Origin: Bacillus sp. SD075
GTDB lineage: Bacteria > Bacillota > Bacilli > Bacillales > DSM-1321
Direction of reading: 5' to 3'
Length of the DNA: 64,000 bases
NCBI RefSeq assembly: GCF_017355165.1
Contig: NZ_JADILK010000001.1
Coordinates: 62,001 to 126,000 of the forward strand
Shown here: positions 15,419-25,073 of the stretch, piece by piece
Layout: the number at the start of each line of letters is the position of its first letter
Numbering within the stretch: the stretch's first letter is position 1
The notes under the pieces: generated by a model
Told to the model about the DNA's origin: nothing
The model's database searches: none
Seen by the model: only the letters and a program-made list of their open reading frames with translations
Program-made: the position numbers and the translations under genes

Positions 15419-16261
15419 ATGGAATTCACGAATCGGGAAATGAAAGTATGGAATGAAATTAGTGAATGGCAGGAAAAACTTTATCAATATGAACCCACGG
15501 ACCTTGCTGCATTGTATGATAAATGGTTGGAGCAGGGGTTTGCCCTGCTTCCGGAAAACGTCCAACAACAGTTTTTTGAAAAGCTTGATACCTGGCTTTT
15601 TCATTTGCATGCCATGGTTCAGAGCTCACAAGTTCAAATAGATGCAAGAGAGCGGATTTTAGCATCTGCGCGCGTGTTTAATGAAGAAATCGAAACGTTG
15701 AGTGATTTGAATCACTTATCGATCGATCAGTTGAATTACATAGCCAATCAGCACATCGCTAAGCATCGCTTATACTCATTCGCACAAGGCGGGATGAGCG
15801 GATCAGGAGGTCTGCTTCTGCTAGGGAGCGATATTCCCGCTATGACGGTCATCAATATAAGGATCGTCCAGCTGATTGCGATGTCTTATGGTGTTGAGGT
15901 GAATACGCCGTTTGAGATGATGCTGGCCCTTAAGGTATTCAATGCAGGAGCGATGCCGAAGAGGCTCCAAGGAATAGCTTGGGAAGAATTGATCCGCGAA
16001 GTCCAGACCGCAGAAGATGACTATTTTTATTTAGGGATCGAAGAACTGACGAACCCTACCTGGATGGAACAGCCGCTGAAGCAGCTGTTGAAGGCATTAT
16101 CCATTACTGTTTTTCGAAAAAAACTGGTTCGGGGCATACCATTCATCAGCATGGTCATCGGGGCTGGATCCAATTATCAAATGACCCGGAGTGTCAGTGA
16201 ATTTGCCCAGAAGTTCTATCAATATCGTAATTTACTGGAGAAGAAGGCTGATGAAGAATGA
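15419..16261 (+). CDS. EcsC-family protein
   Basis: 280 aa with the EcsC-like domain: a mixed charged N-terminal half, then a Gly-rich segment GGMSGSGGLLLLGSDIPAMTVINIRIVQLIAMSYG and a second small hydrophobic segment VRGIPFISMVIGAGSNYQ near the C-terminus. The molecular role of EcsC proteins is unknown; EcsC itself accompanies the EcsAB transporter. Start ATG follows AGGAGG at 15405-15410. It overlaps moaB by 4 bp (ATGA), so the two are cotranscribed. From memory, B. subtilis 168 has no gene here between ackA and moaB. Confidence 0.82.
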   Translation: MEFTNREMKVWNEISEWQEKLYQYEPTDLAALYDKWLEQGFALLPENVQQQFFEKLDTWLFHLHAMVQSSQVQIDARERILASARVFNEEIETLSDLNHLSIDQLNYIANQHIAKHRLYSFAQGGMSGSGGLLLLGSDIPAMTVINIRIVQLIAMSYGVEVNTPFEMMLALKVFNAGAMPKRLQGIAWEELIREVQTAEDDYFYLGIEELTNPTWMEQPLKQLLKALSITVFRKKLVRGIPFISMVIGAGSNYQMTRSVSEFAQKFYQYRNLLEKKADEE

Positions 16262-16770
16262 GTGTCAAGAATCATAAAAAAGCCATTACGGAAGCAGTAC
16301 GCTGCATGGTGATAACCGTTAGCGATTCGCGTAATGAAGAAACGGATAAAAGTGGAGCACTGATGATGGAATTGCTGAAATCGAATGGTCATGAAGTGAC
16401 GGAATATGTAATCGTTAAAGATGAGCGGAAAGCGATTCAGGATGCCGTCGCTTCTGGTAGTCAAGGCAGCATGGTCGATGTCATATTAACAAATGGAGGC
16501 ACCGGCATCGCCAATAGGGATGTAACGATCGAGGCGGTCAAAGAGTTGATGACCAAGGAAATTCCCGGTTTTGGCGAGGTTTTTAGAATGCTCAGCTATC
16601 AAGAGGATATCGGGTCTGCCGCCATTCTATCCAGGGCGATTGCCGGAGTCGTGAACAACAAAGCGATTTTTTCGACCCCAGGCTCATCAGGGGCGGTTCG
16701 GCTTGCGATGAATAAATTGATTCTTCCGGAATTGGGACATGTCGTTGGTGAACTTCGGAAGGATTTATAA
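16258..16770 (+). CDS. moaB: molybdenum cofactor biosynthesis protein MoaB
   Basis: 170-aa MoaB/Mog fold protein that adenylylates molybdopterin before molybdenum insertion. Family motifs TVSDSRNEETDKSG and TNGGTGIANRDVTIEAV are clear, as is the FSTPGSSGAVRLAM nucleotide segment. Start overlaps the EcsC-family stop (ATGA). Ends at a strong bidirectional terminator. Confidence 0.95.
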   Translation: MSVKNHKKAITEAVRCMVITVSDSRNEETDKSGALMMELLKSNGHEVTEYVIVKDERKAIQDAVASGSQGSMVDVILTNGGTGIANRDVTIEAVKELMTKEIPGFGEVFRMLSYQEDIGSAAILSRAIAGVVNNKAIFSTPGSSGAVRLAMNKLILPELGHVVGELRKDL

Positions 16771-16777
16771 GAGGGAT

Positions 16778-16816
16778 GCAAAAAAAGCCACAGTTTTAAA
16801 CTGTGGCTTTTTTTGC
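16778..16816. terminator. bidirectional terminator between moaB and the convergent small gene
   Basis: AAAAAAAGCCACAGTTT / AAACTGTGGCTTTTTTT, near-perfect palindrome usable on both strands. Confidence 0.92.
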
Positions 16817-16828
16817 ATGGAATAGGCC

Positions 16829-17143
16829 TTAATTATGCATCTTTTCACTCACGGCTTGATTGGCACGATACCATAGCCATAAATCATTGATGATGGAAGC
16901 AAGTTCCGCAATTTCGGAATTGAGTTGGCATGATTTGGTGAAATTACTTTCATCGGAGAGCCGAAACTGCTTTCGGTTAATGGTGGACTCCAGTTCCTTG
17001 ATGCGGTCCGGGATGCTTCCCCGGATATTCTCCCAGTGTACAAGTATTTGCTGTTGCTCGCCTTTTGTATATTCATCCCACTCCAGATTCAAATCGGGAA
17101 TTGAGATGCCAAGCCGTTCATCATAGGTAAATAGCTTTTTCAT
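16829..17143 (-). CDS. hypothetical protein, 104 aa, helical
   Basis: Not recognised. 104 aa, soluble, rich in charged residues with a likely helical middle (WENIRGSIPDRIKELEST) and a conserved-looking C-terminal segment LNSEIAELASIINDLWLWYR. No signal peptide or membrane helix. The start ATG has GGAGGGCAT immediately upstream on the minus strand, the frame avoids stops throughout, and it shares the bidirectional terminator with moaB; these features support a real gene. No function is proposed. Confidence 0.7.
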   Translation of the reverse strand: MKKLFTYDERLGISIPDLNLEWDEYTKGEQQQILVHWENIRGSIPDRIKELESTINRKQFRLSDESNFTKSCQLNSEIAELASIINDLWLWYRANQAVSEKMHN

Positions 17144-17262
17144 ATGCCCTCCGCTTTTCGATTTTTCATACTCCTAGTTTACTATATTCCCGCGGAAGCA
17201 TCCAATGTGTAAATTCCCTGAAAATATTAGCAGATTATTTAGCGGAATCTTTAAAATACCTC

Positions 17263-17338
17263 TTGTATTCCTTTAATAAAGATGATAAAGTACTAATCAT
17301 AGATTGAATAAAAATAACAAACGATGAATTTTTATTCA
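17263..17338 (+). promoter_or_regulatory. argGH promoter with two ARG boxes
   Basis: -35 TTGTAT (17263-17268), 17-bp spacer, extended -10 TGA-TAAAGT (17283-17291). Just downstream lie TGAATAAAAATAA (17305-17317) and the perfect palindrome TGAATTTTTATTCA (17325-17338), both matching the AhrC/ArgR operator pattern. Arginine-dependent repression is expected. Confidence 0.82.
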
Positions 17339-17356
17339 CGCGAAAGGACGATGGAA

Positions 17357-18562
17357 ATGAAAAATCAAAAAGTTGTTTTAGCATATTCCGGAGGTTTGGA
17401 TACTTCCGTTGCAATTAAATGGTTACAAGATCAAGGGTACGAAGTTGTGGCATGCTGCTTGGATGTCGGTGAAGGGAAAGATTTAGATTTCATTAAAGAA
17501 AAAGCGATCACTGTTGGTGCGGTAAGTTCCTATGTAATCGATGCGAAGGACGAATTCGCTGATGAATTCGCTTTGACGGCTCTTCAGGCACATACTCTGT
17601 ATGAAGGGAAATATCCATTGGTATCAGCTTTATCACGTCCGCTGATCGCGAAGAAATTAGTGGAAGTGGCTGAAGCGGAAAACGCGGTAGCCGTTGCGCA
17701 CGGTTGCACGGGAAAAGGTAATGACCAAGTGCGTTTCGAAGTATCCATCTCTGCCTTGAACCCTAATTTGCAAGTTCTTGCACCTGTTCGTGACTGGAAA
17801 TGGTCTCGTGAAGAGGAGATTGAATATGCAGCGAAAAATGGCATTCCCGTTCCGATTGGCATGGCGAGTCCGTTCTCGATTGACCAAAACCTTTGGGGAA
17901 GAAGTAACGAATGCGGAATCCTGGAAGATCCTTGGGCAGCTCCACCGGAAGATGCATATGACTTGACTGCAAGCCTTGAATGTACGCCAGATACTGCTGA
18001 TATCATTGAAATTGGTTTTGAACAAGGTGTTCCAGTTACATTGAATGATAAAAACTATAAATTGGCTGACCTGATTGTCGAGTTGAATCAAATTGCCGGC
18101 AAACACGGAGTTGGGCGTATCGATCACGTTGAAAATAGATTAGTAGGAATCAAATCACGTGAAGTCTATGAGGCTCCTGGTGCGATGACATTGATAGCTG
18201 CACACAAAGAACTTGAAGATATCACGCTAGTAAAAGAGTTGGCTCACTTCAAACCGGTGATCGAGAAGAAAATGACTGAATTGATTTATGAAGGACTTTG
18301 GTTCTCTCCGCTTCAAAAAGCTTTGGCTGCATTCCTGAAAGAAACACAAGTGAATGTAACGGGTACGGTCCGTGTGAAACTATTCAAAGGTCATGCGATT
18401 GTTGAAGGTAGAAAATCCGAGTACTCCCTATATGACGAAAAATTGGCTACCTATACAAAAGCAGACGAATTCGATCATGATGCAGCAGTTGGATTCATTA
18501 AGTTATGGGGACTTCCAACGAAAGTGAACAGCATGGTCAATAACAAGAAGGTGACAGTGTGA
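17357..18562 (+). CDS. argG: argininosuccinate synthase
   Basis: Condenses citrulline and aspartate with ATP in arginine synthesis. The PP-loop [10 protein letters not shown] is at the N-terminus; [14 protein letters not shown] and [17 protein letters not shown] are family signatures. Start ATG 17357 gives [13 protein letters not shown] and 401 aa, and lies 8 nt from GAAAGGA. The earlier ATG 17351 is too close to that site, and the upstream in-frame ATG 17324 falls inside the ARG box. Its last bases overlap argH (GTGTGA). Confidence 0.96.
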   Translation: MKNQKVVLAYSGGLDTSVAIKWLQDQGYEVVACCLDVGEGKDLDFIKEKAITVGAVSSYVIDAKDEFADEFALTALQAHTLYEGKYPLVSALSRPLIAKKLVEVAEAENAVAVAHGCTGKGNDQVRFEVSISALNPNLQVLAPVRDWKWSREEEIEYAAKNGIPVPIGMASPFSIDQNLWGRSNECGILEDPWAAPPEDAYDLTASLECTPDTADIIEIGFEQGVPVTLNDKNYKLADLIVELNQIAGKHGVGRIDHVENRLVGIKSREVYEAPGAMTLIAAHKELEDITLVKELAHFKPVIEKKMTELIYEGLWFSPLQKALAAFLKETQVNVTGTVRVKLFKGHAIVEGRKSEYSLYDEKLATYTKADEFDHDAAVGFIKLWGLPTKVNSMVNNKKVTV

Positions 18563-19938
18563 GCAGCAAGCTTTGGGGAGGAAGATTCACGAAATCTGCA
18601 GAAGAATGGGTAGATGAGTTTGGAGCTTCCATTTCCTTTGACCAGGAACTTGTGCTTGAAGATATTCAAGGCAGTTTAGCTCATGTAACCATGTTAAAGC
18701 AATGCAGCATTTTACCTGAAGAAGATGCGGATCAGATCATTGCGGGTCTGAAAAGTTTACAGGAAAAAGCTGAGAAGGGTGAGTTGACTTTTAAGGTTGA
18801 GATGGAAGATATCCATCTTAACCTGGAAAGCATGCTAATAAGTGAAATCGGCCCAGTTGGCGGAAAGCTTCATACAGGAAGAAGCCGTAATGACCAAGTT
18901 GCGACCGACCTTCATCTCTATATGCGGAACCAAACGAAAGTGATCCTGGAACTCATCAATGATTTGCAACTAGCGATTTTGGGACAATCCAAGAAAAATG
19001 TGGAAACACTAATTCCAGGTTATACACATTTGCAGCGTGCACAGCCCATTTCATTTGCCCACCACTTAATGGCTTATTTTTGGATGCTTGAGCGTGATAA
19101 GCAGCGCTTCACGGAGAGTTTCAAAAGAATCAATATTTCTCCATTGGGTGCTGGGGCATTAGCTGGGACGACTTTCCCGATTGACCGTGCCCTAAGTGCC
19201 GAGCTATTGGGGTTTGACGGGATTTACGAAAACAGCCTTGATGCGGTAAGTGATCGTGATTTTGCCATTGAATTCATGAGCAACAGTGCGACAATGATGA
19301 TGCATTTATCCCGTTTCAGCGAAGAAATCATCCTATGGTCAAGCCAGGAGTTCCAATTCATTGAATTGGATGATGCGTTTTCCACTGGAAGCAGCATCAT
19401 GCCTCAAAAGAAAAACCCTGATATGGCGGAATTGATCCGTGGTAAAACAGGACGGGTATATGGTAACCTAACGGGGTTATTGACTGTTTTGAAAGGACTG
19501 CCGCTTGCTTATAACAAAGATATGCAAGAAGATAAAGAAGGCGTTTTTGATACGGTTAAGACCATTGTTGGTTCACTTAAAATATTTGCCGGCATGATTT
19601 CAACGATGAAAGTGAAAACGGACGTAATGGAAAAAGCAACAAGAAATGACTTCTCGAATGCAACGGAATTAGCTGATTACCTAGCTTCAAAAGGGATGCC
19701 TTTCCGAAAGGCGCACGAAGTGGTCGGAAAGCTTGTATTGTTCTGTGTCCAGAATGGCTGCTATTTAGTGGACCTAAGCATTGAGCAATTCCAGGAAGCT
19801 TCCGAGTTGTTTGAACATGATATTTATGATGCATTGAATCCGTATGAAGCAGTTAAACGCCGTAATAGTGCGGGCGGTACAGGTTTTGCCCAAGTCTTGC
19901 TGGCGATTGAAAAAGCGGAAAAACTGGTATGTGAATAA
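18559..19938 (+). CDS. argH: argininosuccinate lyase
   Basis: Cleaves argininosuccinate to arginine and fumarate. The fumarase/ASL signature [12 protein letters not shown] is at about residue 280; [12 protein letters not shown] and HLQRAQP are also conserved. 459 aa. The GTG start overlaps the argG stop by 4 bp, so the two are translationally coupled behind the ARG-box promoter. Confidence 0.97.
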   Translation: MSSKLWGGRFTKSAEEWVDEFGASISFDQELVLEDIQGSLAHVTMLKQCSILPEEDADQIIAGLKSLQEKAEKGELTFKVEMEDIHLNLESMLISEIGPVGGKLHTGRSRNDQVATDLHLYMRNQTKVILELINDLQLAILGQSKKNVETLIPGYTHLQRAQPISFAHHLMAYFWMLERDKQRFTESFKRINISPLGAGALAGTTFPIDRALSAELLGFDGIYENSLDAVSDRDFAIEFMSNSATMMMHLSRFSEEIILWSSQEFQFIELDDAFSTGSSIMPQKKNPDMAELIRGKTGRVYGNLTGLLTVLKGLPLAYNKDMQEDKEGVFDTVKTIVGSLKIFAGMISTMKVKTDVMEKATRNDFSNATELADYLASKGMPFRKAHEVVGKLVLFCVQNGCYLVDLSIEQFQEASELFEHDIYDALNPYEAVKRRNSAGGTGFAQVLLAIEKAEKLVCE

Positions 19939-19940
19939 CA

Positions 19941-19981
19941 GAAAAAAGCTCGTTCACCAATTTGGGGAACGAGCTTTTTAT
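19941..19981. terminator. terminator between argH and the convergent usp gene
   Basis: AAAAAAGCTCGTTC-CCAA / TTGG-GGAACGAGCTTTTTA, symmetric, usable on both strands. Confidence 0.88.
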
Positions 19982-19993
19982 CATCTTCATTTA

Positions 19994-20437
19994 TCAATTC
20001 GTACGCACGACCATTACATCACAGTTGGAGTGGCGAACGATGCCTTCCGACACGCTGCCGATAAGGAAACGTTCGACTGCGTTAAGGCCCGTTGCACCGC
20101 ATACAATTAAATCGATCGAATGTTTTTTCGCTAAATCCCTTGGAATTTTAAGTTTAGGAGAACCATATGCAACTTCTGTTTGGACCTTTGCAATCCCGGA
20201 TGCTATGGCCTCCGTTTTATACTTGTCTAACAGCTCATTGGCAAAGGTTTCAGAGTGATCACGGATAGTCATATCATAAGCTTCGACAGTAGGGAAATTC
20301 CTTGTATCCACGATATGTGTGAGCACAAGGGTAGCTTCACTGAGTTTTGCTAAATAGATTGCCTTTTTTAGGGCCCACTCCGCTTCTTCCGACCCGTCCA
20401 CTGCTACAAGAATATTTTTATAATCTATACTATTCAA
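19994..20437 (-). CDS. UspA-family universal stress protein
   Basis: 147-aa single Usp domain. N-terminal ILVAVDGSEEAEWALKKA holds the nucleotide-contacting Asp; the C-terminal GATGLNAVERFLIGSVSEGIVRHSNCDVMVVR carries the ATP-binding G-2x-G-9x-G(S/T) pattern in the form GATGLNAVERFLIGS. It is therefore probably an ATP-binding Usp. Monocistronic; a good Shine-Dalgarno (GGAGGAG) precedes the start. Confidence 0.92.
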   Translation of the reverse strand: MNSIDYKNILVAVDGSEEAEWALKKAIYLAKLSEATLVLTHIVDTRNFPTVEAYDMTIRDHSETFANELLDKYKTEAIASGIAKVQTEVAYGSPKLKIPRDLAKKHSIDLIVCGATGLNAVERFLIGSVSEGIVRHSNCDVMVVRTN

Positions 20438-20679
20438 GTGAATCTCCTCCTTCTATTTCATTCCTATTATACAATGATTTACCTAATGGATCTGATTTCA
20501 ATTGTAACAAATTAGCGAATCTTTTTTTTGAATGATCTGGAAATAACAAAATGAAAATAAGGGTTCTAACCTTATTATGGTGAAAAGATAAGCACGATCA
20601 TTCCATGGGCGAAACTCCCGACTTTTTTACCTTATTTATTCGTTTATGGTAAATTGAATGGAGGAAGGGAGTTTTTTCT

Positions 20680-21249
20680 TTGAGTGTTTCAAGAATATTA
20701 AACTACGCATTATATTTATACGTGCTTTTGTATGCCTTGATATATTTCGTTTATATTTTTTATATCAATGCTGTACATGCTTCGATCAGTTTAATGAGTA
20801 TCTCCGCACTGCTGCTTCCATTTGTTCTTTTACTATTTTTTCAATGGATTTCAAGGAAATATAACGATCAGCATAATAAAAGGAAAATCAAAATTAGATT
20901 TATAGTCATATCAACCCTTGGCCTTTCTCTTCTATTTTATTGTGCTTTTTTGTTAGGGGTAAATGAAAATGAATCACGGTTCACCACTGAAAGATGGGTA
21001 AATGATATTGAAGGAAGAGTATATTTGGTTGATGACTTAATGAATGAACATGAATTGAAAGGCAAGACAAAAGAAGAAGTGATTACGCTTTTAGGGTCCC
21101 CAACAGAAACGGAATATTTTAAAGAGAAAGATAATATGGTTTATTTTCTTGGTGCCGAGAGGGGAATCATAAGGATAGATAGTGAATGGCTGGTCATTTG
21201 GTTTGACGGCAGTGATAAAGCAGTGAAGTATGAACTGCAGACGGACTAG
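20680..21249 (+). CDS. membrane protein with C-terminal BamE/SmpA-like segment
   Basis: 189 aa. The N-terminal 100 residues contain three hydrophobic segments (YALYLYVLLYALIYFVYIF, SISALLLPFVLLLFFQWI, FIVISTLGLSLLFYCAFLL). The C-terminal part outside the membrane has LKGKTKEEVITLLGSPTETEYF, the pattern seen in BamE/SmpA-type domains. Start is TTG, about 11 nt after GGAGGAAGG. No homologue is recognised by name and no function is assigned. It stands alone, with a strong terminator behind it. Confidence 0.75.
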   Translation: MSVSRILNYALYLYVLLYALIYFVYIFYINAVHASISLMSISALLLPFVLLLFFQWISRKYNDQHNKRKIKIRFIVISTLGLSLLFYCAFLLGVNENESRFTTERWVNDIEGRVYLVDDLMNEHELKGKTKEEVITLLGSPTETEYFKEKDNMVYFLGAERGIIRIDSEWLVIWFDGSDKAVKYELQTD

Positions 21250-21267
21250 TAAAATGAATTTTGGTTA

Positions 21268-21303
21268 ATGGATACCCCCGTCTTCAATGAGGCGGGGGTA
21301 TCT
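21268..21303. terminator. bidirectional terminator
   Basis: GGATACCCCCGTCTT / AGGCGGGGGTATCTGG: an 8-bp GC-rich stem between convergent genes. Confidence 0.8.
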
Positions 21304-21320
21304 GGGTTACGTTATATTTA

Positions 21321-22418
21321 TCACTTTATGATTTGCAGGCTCTTCGGGAATTTGGTCAAAACCTCACAGCCGGTATCCGTGATCAGTAGATCATCTTCAA
21401 TCCTGACGCCTGCAACATTTGGAACATATATGCCAGGTTCGATGGTATAAACCATTCCGGATTGAAGTTCGAGGGAATTCGTTTCAGTCAAGGATGGATA
21501 TTCATGGACGCTGATTCCAAGTCCGTGGCCGAGCCTGTGCGGGAAGAATTCACCGTATCCTTTATTCCTGATGATGTTTCTGGCAGTCAAGTCTATTTCG
21601 GAACAGGATACACCAGGTTTACTGGCTGCAACGGCAGCTTCTTGTGCTTTAAGTACCGTTTCATATATTTCTGCCTGTTTATCATTGATATCACCGTAAG
21701 CGACCGTTCTAGTGATATCAGAGCAGTACCCTTCATGAACGACGCCCAGGTCAAAGAGGACAAGGTCGCCGCGCTGAACCTTCGTATTCCCGGGTGTACC
21801 ATGTGGGGAAGCGCCATTTTTACCAGTCAGGACCATGGTGGAAAAAGACATTTGGCTGACTCCAGCTTTTTTCAATTCGTATTCGATCGCTGCAAGGATT
21901 TCCATTTCCGATTTACCCTCATGAATTTCACTGACGCCCACTTCAATCGCAAAGTCTGCAAGGCGGCAGGCTTCACGGATTTTGACCATCTCATCTTCCG
22001 ATTTGATCATTCGCATCCTTTGAAGTTTTTCTTCTGCGGAAATGAGCTTTGGTGCTCCGAAGTATTGTTGGACCTTTTCATAACGTTCAACATTCATATG
22101 CTCTTTTTCAATGGCCATTGTATTAATGGTTAACCCGCGCTTCTCCACTGCTTGCTTAACTTTTTCCCATGGATTTTCAATGTCGGTGTAACCGATGATA
22201 TCCCCTGCCCATCCAGCTTGTTTAGCATCGGGAACTTCCATCTGCGGGCAGACAAGGAATGGGTCGGCATTTGCAAAAATGGCAAGTGCCAGCAGTCTTT
22301 CGTGGGGATCACTAAAAAAACCGCTCAAATAGAAGATGCTCTCTGTAGATGTAAGTAAAGCGGCTTCAGTCTCATTGGCCTGTAGCCAATTTTGTAGTTC
22401 TGTCAAACGTTCATTCAT
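21321..22418 (-). CDS. M24-family Xaa-Pro peptidase
   Basis: 365-aa creatinase/prolidase-type metallopeptidase cleaving Xaa-Pro bonds in the cytoplasm. All five metal ligands can be placed: Asp in LVLFDLGV, Asp in YCSDITRT, His in LGHGLGISVHE, Glu in YTIEPGIY and Glu in GVRIEDDLL. The N-terminal 120 residues form the creatinase-like domain. Good Shine-Dalgarno (GGAGGTATCG) on the minus strand. Aminopeptidase P versus dipeptidase cannot be decided here. Confidence 0.93.
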   Translation of the reverse strand: MNERLTELQNWLQANETEAALLTSTESIFYLSGFFSDPHERLLALAIFANADPFLVCPQMEVPDAKQAGWAGDIIGYTDIENPWEKVKQAVEKRGLTINTMAIEKEHMNVERYEKVQQYFGAPKLISAEEKLQRMRMIKSEDEMVKIREACRLADFAIEVGVSEIHEGKSEMEILAAIEYELKKAGVSQMSFSTMVLTGKNGASPHGTPGNTKVQRGDLVLFDLGVVHEGYCSDITRTVAYGDINDKQAEIYETVLKAQEAAVAASKPGVSCSEIDLTARNIIRNKGYGEFFPHRLGHGLGISVHEYPSLTETNSLELQSGMVYTIEPGIYVPNVAGVRIEDDLLITDTGCEVLTKFPKSLQIIK

Positions 22419-22536
22419 GACGATACCTCCATTAATAAGATATAATTACCTTAGCAATATTTAAAAGTATAGTAAATGGGAAAGGCCTAAGAAAGCTACT
22501 TAAAAAATTAATGGGTTTGGGAAGGGAGCATCAAAA

Positions 22537-23217
22537 ATGAAAGTATCTTTTCATGGACATGCTGTTGTAAAAGTCGAAACGAATGGTAAAACGATTTTAA
22601 TCGATCCATTCATTACTGGAAACGAATTGACCGATTTGAAGGTAGAAAATGTGAAACCGGATGTGATCATCATAACACATGGCCATAATGATCACGTCGG
22701 TGATACGGTTGAATTGGCCAAAAGGCATGATGCACTTGTAATCGGCATTGCAGAGATTGCTGACTACCTGGGTGCTCAAGGAATTAGGACCCATGGGATG
22801 AGCATCGGCGGAGCTTTCGAGTTCGACTTTGGAAAAGTGAAACTGACGCCAGCTTTCCATGGAACGGGATTCAATAACGGTGAGGGGCAAATCATTTATT
22901 TGGGAATGCCTGCTGGCATATTGCTTACGATAGAAGGGAAAACGATTTATCATTCAGGGGATACAGCGATATTTTCCGATATGAAACTGATCGGGGAGCG
23001 ACATCCGATTGACTTGGCATTCTTGCCAATCGGCGACAATTACACCATGGGCCCGGAAGATGCAGCACTTGCAGCGAAATTCCTTCAAGCCAAACAAGTC
23101 GTGCCGATTCATTACAATACTTTCCCTGTCATCAAACAGGATCCTGACAAATTCATCGATTTGCTTGAAGAGGGAAATGGACTGATCATGGATGCCGGGG
23201 ATGAAATAGAATTTTAA
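22537..23217 (+). CDS. ytkL: metal-dependent hydrolase YtkL (UPF0173)
   Basis: 226-aa metallo-beta-lactamase-fold hydrolase. The motif [10 protein letters not shown] (about residues 48-57) supplies HxHxDH; further ligands are in [17 protein letters not shown] and IHYNTFP. Length and sequence agree with YtkL of B. subtilis. The substrate is unknown. It is divergent from the M24 peptidase gene and ends at a terminator. Confidence 0.94.
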   Translation: MKVSFHGHAVVKVETNGKTILIDPFITGNELTDLKVENVKPDVIIITHGHNDHVGDTVELAKRHDALVIGIAEIADYLGAQGIRTHGMSIGGAFEFDFGKVKLTPAFHGTGFNNGEGQIIYLGMPAGILLTIEGKTIYHSGDTAIFSDMKLIGERHPIDLAFLPIGDNYTMGPEDAALAAKFLQAKQVVPIHYNTFPVIKQDPDKFIDLLEEGNGLIMDAGDEIEF

Positions 23218-23223
23218 TAAGAT

Positions 23224-23254
23224 CGGGAGCCTGAAGGGGTTCCCGTTTTTTATG
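23224..23254 (+). terminator. terminator after ytkL
   Basis: CGGGAGCC / GGGTTCCCG stem followed by TTTTTT. Confidence 0.8.
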
Positions 23255-23419
23255 TGGATTGTATTGTATAGGGAGATGGCCGAAATGAAGGGTCACCCTT
23301 AAGCATTTGCCTTTTAGGCAGATGATTCCAGCGATAGGAAAGTAAGGTCTCGTTCAGCAGCCAAGTCTTTTTTCCTTTAACAGGCATAAAATAAATAGAT
23401 GAAAAAAAGGGGGGATTTG

Positions 23420-23644
23420 ATGAAGCAGAGGTTATTACTGTGTTTGCTTTTATGCGGTGTGATGCTGTATTATGCCGTGCCGCGTTTGTCATTGGAAAGT
23501 GGAGGTCTGGAGAGTCTGTTCGCTGGATCCTGGCTGTTGTTTGCATTGTTGGCGGTAGCTGGAAACTTGACGGGCATACTATATTCTCCTAAGAAACCAA
23601 AGGTAAAACGCCAGCAGGAATACAAAAGGTTGCGTCAATACTAG
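23420..23644 (+). CDS. small membrane protein, 74 aa
   Basis: Two hydrophobic segments (LLLCLLLCGVMLYYAV and LFAGSWLLFALLAVAGNLTGIL) and a basic tail (KKPKVKRQQEYKRLRQ). Start ATG 23420 is 7-8 nt after AAAGGGGGG; the in-frame ATG at 23399 lies before that Shine-Dalgarno. No family recognised. The position next to ytoI is the only context. Confidence 0.7.
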   Translation: MKQRLLLCLLLCGVMLYYAVPRLSLESGGLESLFAGSWLLFALLAVAGNLTGILYSPKKPKVKRQQEYKRLRQY

Positions 23645-23651
23645 TAGTTGT

Positions 23652-23681
23652 TTGATAAACTGGGCTCTTTGACCTTATAAT
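23652..23681 (+). promoter_or_regulatory. sigma-A promoter of ytoI
   Basis: -35 TTGATA, 18-bp spacer, -10 TATAAT (23676-23681). Transcription would begin near 23688, which rules out the in-frame ATG at 23680 as start. Confidence 0.75.
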
Positions 23682-23715
23682 GGAGAATAGGAATACCGTG
23701 AAAAGGGTGAAGCGC

Positions 23716-25035
23716 TTGGCTACAAAGCATGAACAAATATTAAAACATATCGATGGGCTCCCTGTTGGCGAAAAGATTTCCGTCCGTCAAATTGCGAAAG
23801 CATTGAATGTTAGTGAAGGTACGGCATACCGGGCAATTAAAGAGGCGGAGAACCAGGGCTACGTGAGCTCGATTGAGCGGGTAGGCACGATCCGTATTGA
23901 GAAGAAGAAAAAAGAGAATATTGAAAAGCTCACTTTCGCAGAGGTAGTCAATATTGTTGACGGACAAGTTCTTGGTGGGAAAACGGGACTTCATAAGACA
24001 TTAAATAAATTCGTCATCGGGGCAATGAAGCTGGATGCCATGATGAGATATACAGGTGCAGGAAACCTGCTGATCGTCGGGAACCGTACACAGGCCCACG
24101 AGCACGCGTTAAAAGCGGGTGCAGCGGTGCTGATTACCGGTGGATTCGATACGGAAGAGCCCGTTAAAAGGTTAGCCGATGAATTGGAGATGCCAGTCAT
24201 CTCAACGAGTTACGATACGTTCACCGTTGCAACGATGATCAATCGGGCGATCTATGACCAATTGATCAAAAAGGAAATCTTGCTGGTGGAGGATATTTTG
24301 ACACCCGTACAGGAAACGACCTTTTTAACGGTGGGTGACCGGGTTCGGACTTGGCATGAACTGAATCAGGAATCCGGCCATAGCCGTTTCCCTGTTGTCG
24401 ATGACAATATGAAGGTTCAAGGAATGGTCACATCAAAAGATATCATCGGACAGGAAGAGCTGACGCTCATTGATAAGGTGATGACGAAAAACCCGATGAC
24501 CGTAGGTGATAAAATGAGTGTGGCATCTTCGGCACATATGATGGTTTGGGAAGGGATAGAGTTAATCCCGGTTGTGAATGACAGTCATATCCTAAAGGGA
24601 ATCGTAAGCAGGCAGGATGTGCTGAAGGCACTGCAAATGAGTCAAAGGCAGCCTCAGGTCGGCGAAACGATCGACGATACGATCACCAGCCAGCTTGTTA
24701 TGACTTCGAATCGTGGCAAGGGTGAGGAAGTGTATAACTATGGCGTCACTCCGCAGATGACCAATTACCTCGGGACCATTTCAAGCGGTGTGTTCACGAC
24801 TTTGGTCACCGAATCGGCAAACCGTGCACTTCGAAGCTATAAGCGCGGTGACTTGGTCGTGGAAAACATGACCATCTATTTCATCAAACCAGTCCAGATC
24901 GACAGTACGCTTGAAATCCACCCGCGTGTCCTTGATGTAGGACGTAAATTTGGAAAAGTGGATGTTGAGGTGTTTAACCAAGGCAAACTTGTCGGCAAGG
25001 CGATGTTGACTTGCCAATTGCTGGACCGATCATAA
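23716..25035 (+). CDS. ytoI: DRTGG/CBS/hotdog-domain regulator-like protein YtoI
   Basis: 439 aa from TTG 23716, the length recalled for B. subtilis YtoI. Domains in order: winged-helix-like N-terminus (KISVRQIAKALNVSEGTAYRAIKEAENQGYV), DRTGG domain (about 75-185), two CBS motifs (about 190-310) and a C-terminal hotdog fold (about 325-439). The promoter -10 overlaps the upstream ATG 23680, so the start is set at TTG, 8 nt after AAGGGTG. CBS domains bind adenosyl ligands and the hotdog may bind an acyl-CoA, so it may sense a metabolite; that is inference. A bidirectional terminator follows. Confidence 0.9.
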   Translation: MATKHEQILKHIDGLPVGEKISVRQIAKALNVSEGTAYRAIKEAENQGYVSSIERVGTIRIEKKKKENIEKLTFAEVVNIVDGQVLGGKTGLHKTLNKFVIGAMKLDAMMRYTGAGNLLIVGNRTQAHEHALKAGAAVLITGGFDTEEPVKRLADELEMPVISTSYDTFTVATMINRAIYDQLIKKEILLVEDILTPVQETTFLTVGDRVRTWHELNQESGHSRFPVVDDNMKVQGMVTSKDIIGQEELTLIDKVMTKNPMTVGDKMSVASSAHMMVWEGIELIPVVNDSHILKGIVSRQDVLKALQMSQRQPQVGETIDDTITSQLVMTSNRGKGEEVYNYGVTPQMTNYLGTISSGVFTTLVTESANRALRSYKRGDLVVENMTIYFIKPVQIDSTLEIHPRVLDVGRKFGKVDVEVFNQGKLVGKAMLTCQLLDRS

Positions 25036-25041
25036 AGATTA

Positions 25042-25073
25042 AAAGGATAATCGAAATTCGATTATCCTTTTTG
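25042..25073. terminator. bidirectional terminator between ytoI and ytpI
   Basis: AAAAGGATAATCGAA / TTCGATTATCCTTTTT, perfect 15-bp stem. Confidence 0.92.
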
